The notes under the pieces are model-generated. The model was not told the origin of the DNA. It saw nothing but the letters and a program-made list of their open reading frames with translations, and did no database searches. Positions 58,075 to 64,000 of a stretch of 64,000 bases of DNA are shown here, in pieces (position 1 is the stretch's first letter; the number at the start of each line of letters is the position of its first letter). The stretch is from Norana najaformis (Eukaryota; Annelida; Clitellata; Crassiclitellata; Hormogastridae), in NCBI GenBank assembly GCA_964023275.1, contig OZ029914.1:44628937-44692936 (forward strand), given 5' to 3'. The position numbers and the translations under genes were made by a program.

Positions 58075-58829
58075 GATTATCTTCCTGACGACCACACACC
58101 CTCAGAACGCCGTATGATGAATGCACTCTCTAGATAGCAAGGGGGATATCGCTTCGCCTTATCACGGGTATCAGTCAACTAGGCGACACGCTTTATCCTA
58201 AGTAGGCACAAGTGAAACCAGCACACTTGCTGACATGCCCCATATACGATGAACTCATTAGAAGAGTGGTCCCGATCTTGGCCGATCAATTGGCTATGAC
58301 TCAAATACGATCATTAAAATTCAACGACAGGGCATCTCAATAAACCCCCTTCTTATTGTCGTATTTATAAATCAACGGGTTGTATAAATCGTAGCCATGA
58401 CATGAGCATTAACTTGCTTAGATTTATATTTTAAGGTTATCATACGATGCATGAGTTAATTCTAATCGCCTATGACCTTCGACTTAGGTGGGTTATGCAT
58501 TTGCCTAACAGTGGCAGTCGTGCGAGGCAGAAAATGAACTAGTTTAAATTTTTAAAATAACATTATTAGAACATTAATATTTTAAAAATTTTTTATTATT
58601 ATTAATTGATTAGTTACGTGCTGACCCCAGTCGCGAGGTGTCCAATGCACAATACATCAACCAATTAATCATTTGTTTATGAGGCCAATGTTTTATTTCT
58701 ACTCAACATTGGCGGTGGGTGCCAACGACTTTCAGCTCCAGGTGACCTTTAAACTTTGTAAGGCAGAACATTGCCTGATTTTGACGGCATTCTCAATGCT
58801 AGCAGGACAATGCCTCTAAGTCTACATCA

Positions 58830-59050
58830 AAATGTAATTGCACATGTTTTTCTAGAGCGACCATGTGGCCTCGACCCTGTTCGTTTTTCAATGAATTTAT
58901 CGGTGAGATCCCACCAACGCCAAATTTGAGTTGTCTTAAGTATGCAGTGCTATATGGCGGCGCCATTTTATGGTGGTTATGGCGTGCTGGACTATATCAA
59001 TCCAGTGGTAGAGGCTTCAAATTCCCGGCAGGACAAAATTTTATTTCGAG
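58830..59050 (+). repeat. Copy of dispersed repeat R3
   Basis: Almost identical to 38,440-38,660, copied with the block. Confidence 0.75.
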
Positions 59051-59295
59051 GTTTCTGCGTCATTTGCGTCTCTACCGAAGTCAGCAATAATGAATTCATT
59101 CACTTACCCTACCAATGGGAAGATGAGGCGCCGAAGAAGAGGGTTTGTTACCCGCCCTCTTATGTCTAAGCTAAGAAAAATTCAATCGCTGACGCTTAAT
59201 GGAATTTAGAAACCTTGCATTAGAGTAACCTTTCGGCTGTTTCTATGTATAATGTGATTATTTATGTATGCATGTATGTAGCATGTGTATGTATG

Positions 59296-59816
59296 TATGC
59301 AATGACTATGGTACAGCTGTCTTCGCAGGCTTAGGGGTCTCCTGCATCTCGCAGCTCCAGTCTATCCTAAATGCTGCTGCTCGCTTGATTGGAAGTATCC
59401 CTAGGTTTTGCCACATATTGGCCTTCATGTCTCAGTAATTGCACTGGCTTCCTACTCGGGAACATATTAAATTCAAAATTCTGGCTCTTGTACTTAACTC
59501 TCTCATATGATGCAACTCCTCTCTACCTGAGGGAGCTTTGTGTTCTGACCTCCTTTGTCCTTGGCCGCAGTCTGCTCCGTTCAGCGACTTGCATGTTGCA
59601 TTGGCTCAACGCGGACGTGTTGCTGTGGTGGTATACCCTAGATCTTGGAACTGCTTGCCTGGTTACCTGTTTATGAACTTCTCAACCTTCCTCCCCCTCT
59701 CGTCCCCAAGCTCTTAAAGACCTACTTGTTGCCCAGTAGGTCTGGGTGATCGGGTCAGGAGCGCCTCTAATGAGTATAAATTGAAGTGGCGCTTTATTTT
59801 TTCAACGATAACAATG
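59296..59816 (+). mobile_element. CR1/L2-type LINE 3' ORF2 remnant
   Basis: The duplicate of 38,905-39,425, with the same broken ORF2 end (LQSILNAAARLIGS, HWLPTREHIKFKI). Confidence 0.75.
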
Positions 59817-60095
59817 CATATATACGTTCGGCGACTTGCATGTTGCATTGGCTCGAACAGCCACGGCTCAACGCAGAAGTGTTGCTGAGCTGGTATACCC
59901 TAGATCTTGGAACTGCTTGCCTGGAGACCTGTTTATGAACTTTTCAACCTGTCTCCCCCTCTCTTTCCCAAGCGCTTGAGGACCTACTTGTTGCCCATGT
60001 AGTAGCTATGGGTCATCGGGCCGGGGAGCGCCTCTAATGAGCATACCTTGAAGTGGCCCTTTATATTTTTTCAACGATAACAATGCATATATGCA
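59817..60095 (+). repeat. Tandem second copy of the LINE 3' end
   Basis: The duplicate of 39,426-39,700. Confidence 0.75.
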
Positions 60096-60539
60096 TGTAT
60101 GTATGCACATGCTGTATGTATGTGTAGCGTGCAGGTCACACAGCTTGAAAAATGAGGAAAGTCAGAGGGAGACAGAGAGACACGAAGAGAGATAGGCAGA
60201 CGAACTCGGGTGATCTTTGGCCGAGCAAAGCATTGGTTCTACAGTATGTATGTATCACATGCTCGTCGAGCATGTGATAAATGGTGTTCATGTGATTAAT
60301 CCTGCATTGCGGGAGAGTTTGTGAACTCAGAACCTTGTACCCGCACATCTTCACAGTTTTGCATATGGCCGACCCTAGTATGTATTGTAATTGTAATTGT
60401 AATTTGTGATTTACAAAGCCCCTCTTATATAGGATAAACTCAACAGAGGTGCTTCCGACACGAAGAAGTAAAATCACTGTTAAAAGTACAGTCTACAGGC
60501 GCCTGTGGAACACTGAGAGGGGGAGAGAAATGAGCTCAG

Positions 60540-61030
60540 GTATGTATGCATGTATGTATGTATGTATGTATGTACGTATATATATATGTTTATATGTATG
60601 TATGTGTATGTATGCATGTATGTATGTATGTATATATATGAATGTATGTATGTATGTATGTGTATGTATGTATGTATATATGTATGTATGCATGTATGTA
60701 TTCATAATATGCACGCATGCATGTTCATACAGTATGTATGTTTGTATTTCTGCACGTATGTCTGCATGTATGCATGCATGTATGTATGTATATATACATG
60801 CATGTACTTATATATACATGTATGCAGGTATGTATGTATGCATGTGTGCATATATGTGTATGCCTGTCTGCGTGTGGAGTGGATGTGTCTGGAAACCTGT
60901 TTGCGTGCATGGTTTGACAGAGACTATCGGCACCTCCCCTAAATATGTGTGCATGTATTTGTGTATCTCTGTATGTATGTATGCATGCATGAATATAAGT
61001 ATGTGCGTACGTATGTGTCTATGTACGTAT
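60540..61030. repeat. (GTAT)n microsatellite, expanded copy
   Basis: It corresponds to 40,150-40,520 but is about 110 bp longer, with extra GTAT/GCAT units around 60,640-60,790. Confidence 0.93.
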
Positions 61031-61307
61031 CTATGAGGTGCACATAGTTGACTTCTGTAGGACCTTTAAAGGAATTTTCAAAGGCGTTGTGTTTATGGCT
61101 TCATTTTTAAAATAGCATTGCCTCATATGACAATTAGAACGAAAAATCACACTTCGCCACCACAAACAATAACATCAACACGAAAATAACTGCCTACGCT
61201 GAGGAAACCTTCAGCTTTGTCAAATCGGCAGACTATTAAATTAATATGATTTCATCAGTTATGTGATGTCTATGATGAAGTCATTTCTATACTGCTTCCT
61301 CTGATAA

Positions 61308-64000
61308 CTATTTCTTCACAGCGGCCGGCAAAGGACGACCTGATGCAAGCCTTCTGTGAGTCCAATCTCCCAGCCATTCAGAAAGCGCCTGGAGAGGAAT
61401 AAAAAGGTACTTGGCGTCTTTTCCCACTAGGTAACGCGCCCGAGGAAATCGTCCGAGAAGAGCATGTTCATAAGCATCGACAACATCTGTCAGGGAATCC
61501 GAAGCTAACTGCAACATCTTTTTACTCTCGGTGTCCATAACTAAAATTAACAGTAGACGAAATGCTATAATTAAAATTGAAGCAAGTAGAACTACTGCAG
61601 TTACTTATCTTCAACCGCTTCATGTAATATCATCATCATCAGCAGCAGCAGCAGCATCATCATCATCATCATCATCATCATCACTGATATCTCATCATCA
61701 TCTGTCCTTAATCCTTCTGCTCGTCTCAATTGTGGCATCCCAAAGTTTAGCCATATTTCAGTCTGTTTGCGGACACTTTGCATTGGTTACCTATATCTAA
61801 ACGCATCAGATTTAAGATTCTAATTTTTATGCGAGACTGTTTGGAGAAAATTGCTTCATCCTCTCCGACGTTTTTTGTTGCTCTGTCTCATCTATTCGTA
61901 GCTCCCTCTGTTCGGTCTCGGACCTCTACTACCCAGAAGAAAGCTTTGCGTTCGTTAGTCCTGCATCCTGGAACAATCTTCCTTACAAGACTAGAAATGA
62001 ACTATTCAGCCAGTCACCTTCTTTGATCCTCGAGCGCTTGAAATCTGTCATGTTTAACGGGGTTCTTTTTTGATTGGTCCAGAGCGCTACTGATGAGTTT
62101 GTTCTTGAAGTTGCGGTTTATAAATCTTCATTTATGTTATGTTATCACTGTCGCTGCACTAATTGTCAACACTGTTGTTAGGACAATTCTAATGCTGGAA
62201 TTCGTAAAACATGTAGACATTTACAACCTCAGTAATATTTACCAATTTCATTGTTTCATGAACGTTTCTGTTTTTGTTTTTTTGCTTTTCCGTCTTACAT
62301 ATTACCGCTCCTAAAGCCACTTTTTCGGAGTTTCGCTCTAATTTGTTCTGTTCCAATTGTTCGAAGCGTACTGCACAGTTCCACATTTTCTAGTCCTCAT
62401 CACCATCGTTACCATTATTCACCATTCTCGTCGTCGTCCTTGTTGTAGTCATGCATATGTTATATTTTATTTTCGTAATTGTAATTATAAAATTCAACGA
62501 GTGCAAAATGCTTTGGTTTGAGTTGTAACTAGTTTTGTCTGAGTGCTTGCAAAGAACCTTTTAAGTACATCTCATAAGTGTCTCAAAAGAGGTTATTAAA
62601 AAGCGAATTTATAGATATATCTACCAAAAACAACAATACATATTGTTTCGTTCGTAGTTGTAATTGCACATTGTATAGCGCCTTTTCGAAAGATACTCAT
62701 AAAAGTTGCTCCCTACCTGATCACACGAGATCACGATCAAACACAATGGTTGCCAACCGCTGGCATAAAAAAGGCAAAGAAAGATCAAGGAGCTCATGTC
62801 ATAGGTTGCTAGGTAACCTCTTCCAGAAATAATACATTGCTGTATATTGTAGTATAATTGATGTCATTTGCATGTATGCATGCATAAATTGGAGACTAGA
62901 CAGTCTGAACGAATAAACATAAATCAAAAGCCATTGTATTGGAAAAGATTGATAACGTCAAGAAAAGTAACTCACCATACTTGAAGTACTCTTCTCCATA
63001 TTCAGCTTTTATTTCGGGTGCAGCTTCCTTCCACGATTGAACAATTCGAGCAACAATATTTTCCTCACTAGTGAGTGGAGTCTTGAAATACCCAGGTTCG
63101 ATCAAACTTGCCTTACAGCCAAAATAATAAAGTGTACGCCTACAACAAGAAAGAACAGAGTTCATGAAGGACAGCTGAACTGCCTAAAACCAAGTCTTTT
63201 AGCCAAAACTTTCTCGTCGTATATCAGAATTTCTGAGAGATGAAGGAAAGTAGCCTTCAGATTGAGTCAGCAGACAAAAAATTGTTGTGGTCGTAATTAT
63301 GACAGATGCTCCATAAAGTCGATGAGTCAGCGGGATTTTGGAAACACCCAAGGTTGTGCATTGGCTGGTTAAAGCTGAGTAACAAGTATCCATCAATCTA
63401 ACTTCGGCATTATTATAGAGATATAAAGGATATTTTTATTCATCTTTTTCTTGTTATTCGTCATGCTCCTGAATTTCTATCACGGACCAAACTTAAACTC
63501 TTCTTGTTCTCATAGAAAAACTTAACTCTTAAGACAGAAAAAGACAAATAACTCTACGCTTTAAATGGTTTGTTGCATCAATTGCCTATAATATTGTAGC
63601 CGACTGGCTGAGCGCTAGCACTCCTAACTCAAAATGTACAAGTTTGAGGCTTCTCTTCAGTGTTCTATGCAGTGTTCTTGAGCAAGTTCGCTAAGCACAA
63701 TTTACTTAACACCACCGACTAACGTCTGTCATTTTTTTCGACTTTATTAAATATTAACCAACAAACATCATATAAATGCATCTTTCTATAAAAGTAATTA
63801 ATCCAGTGCGTTGTCAAATAGTTAAGCCGTACCGAAGTCCATCCGTGAAAGCCTCCACGCCGTATTTGGACACAGAATAAGGTAGACCCGAGGCAACTGC
63901 TGTTCGACCCGCCATACTTGCTGTATTGACTATTCGGCCCTTCTCTTGCTTCACCAACGGAAGAAACGTCAGCGTGACGTCAATTAAATCCCACAGATTG
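61308..64000 (-). CDS. SDR gene 10: retinol dehydrogenase-like, cut by the right edge of the window
   Basis: Exon 4 at 61,540-61,308, exon 3 at 63,139-62,976, and exon 2 from 63,833 to beyond 64,000; exon 1 lies outside. Junction phases fit the other copies. Exon 2 shows NTAS, YSVSK and GVEAFTDGLR. Exon 3 has loop YFKTPLTSEENIVAR. Exon 4 opens VMDTESKKMLQLASD like gene 6. Two changes stand out: NLWD where every other copy has NLWG next to the catalytic Asn, and LSEWLGDW where others have LPEWLGDW. Nothing seen here breaks the frame. It is the second-block partner of gene 6. Confidence 0.8.
61628..61690. repeat. (ATC)n-(AGC)n microsatellite
   Basis: Slightly longer than its partner at 41,126-41,178, in intron 3 of SDR gene 10. 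Confidence 0.9.
61740..62140 (+). mobile_element. LINE 3' ORF2 remnant in intron 3 of SDR gene 10
   Basis: The duplicate of 41,235-41,640. It reads HWLPISKRIRFKILIFMRDC upstream, a typical HWLPV..RI.FK motif, better kept here than in gene 6. Confidence 0.72.
63595..63725 (+). mobile_element. tRNA-derived SINE-like element in intron 2 of SDR gene 10
   Basis: The duplicate of 43,080-43,210 (GAGCGCTAGCACTCC, TTCTTGAGCAAGTTCG). Confidence 0.6.

Overview
The window reads as animal nuclear DNA. Genes are split by GT-AG introns, bases are AT-rich, and there are many long microsatellites, SINE-like and LINE-derived fragments. A thyrotropin-releasing-hormone-receptor-type GPCR, a small secreted chitin-binding-type protein rich in Gly and Tyr, and tRNA-derived SINEs of the kind seen in marine invertebrates suggest a lophotrochozoan, most likely a mollusc. 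That assignment is an inference from content and was not tested.

Layout. (1) 1-12,033, plus strand: the 3' half of a TRH-receptor-like GPCR gene. One exon covers TM4 to intracellular loop 3 (2-370). The last exon covers TM6, TM7 and the tail (11,671-12,033). The 11.3-kb intron between them is filled with simple repeats: ATT and GGAC/GGAT blocks, TTACC, a 42-bp minisatellite, CTGT-type sequence, a 1.2-kb polypurine tract, and AT, AG and AGT runs. It also holds a 71-bp-arm foldback element and SINE-like pieces. (2) 12,034-14,770: repeat-rich intergenic DNA. (3) 14,774-15,916, plus strand: a compact two-exon gene with a TATA box and poly(A) signal, encoding a 123-aa secreted protein with a degenerate peritrophin-A/CBM14-like domain. 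(4) 16,430-64,000, minus strand: a tandem array of ten copies of one short-chain dehydrogenase/reductase gene of the retinol dehydrogenase / 17-beta-HSD type 6 group (SDR9C-like).

The SDR genes all share one plan: four coding exons with intron phases 1, 2 and 1. Exon 1 carries an N-terminal membrane anchor and the TGxxxGxG dinucleotide motif. Exon 2 carries NNAG and the catalytic Asn, Ser, Tyr and Lys. Exon 3 carries the variable substrate loop. Exon 4 carries the C-terminal DAYEHALLGRFPRARY-type segment. Eight copies (genes 1-6, 8 and 9) look intact at 326-330 aa. Gene 10 runs off the right edge. Gene 7 has only exons 1 and 2 and a damaged exon-1 donor, so it is probably a pseudogene.

The array grew in steps. 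A block of about 16 kb starting near exon 1 of gene 3 (about 27.5-43.6 kb, genes 4-6) recurs at about 47.3-64.0 kb (genes 8-10). Genes 5 and 9 and their flanks are almost base-for-base alike. Gene 7 lies at the junction and is a mosaic: gene-3-like exon 1, gene-6-like exon 2, and a 4.3-kb deletion that removed exons 3 and 4. Gene 8 exon 2 shows a patchwork consistent with gene conversion just before the catalytic Tyr. A truncated LINE with a target-site duplication marks gene 6 alone, with empty paralogous sites in genes 4 and 8. A piggyBac-like element with an acidic N-terminal transposase remnant was copied with the block.

I found no clearly new molecular system. The strongest material is the structure and recent history of the SDR array.
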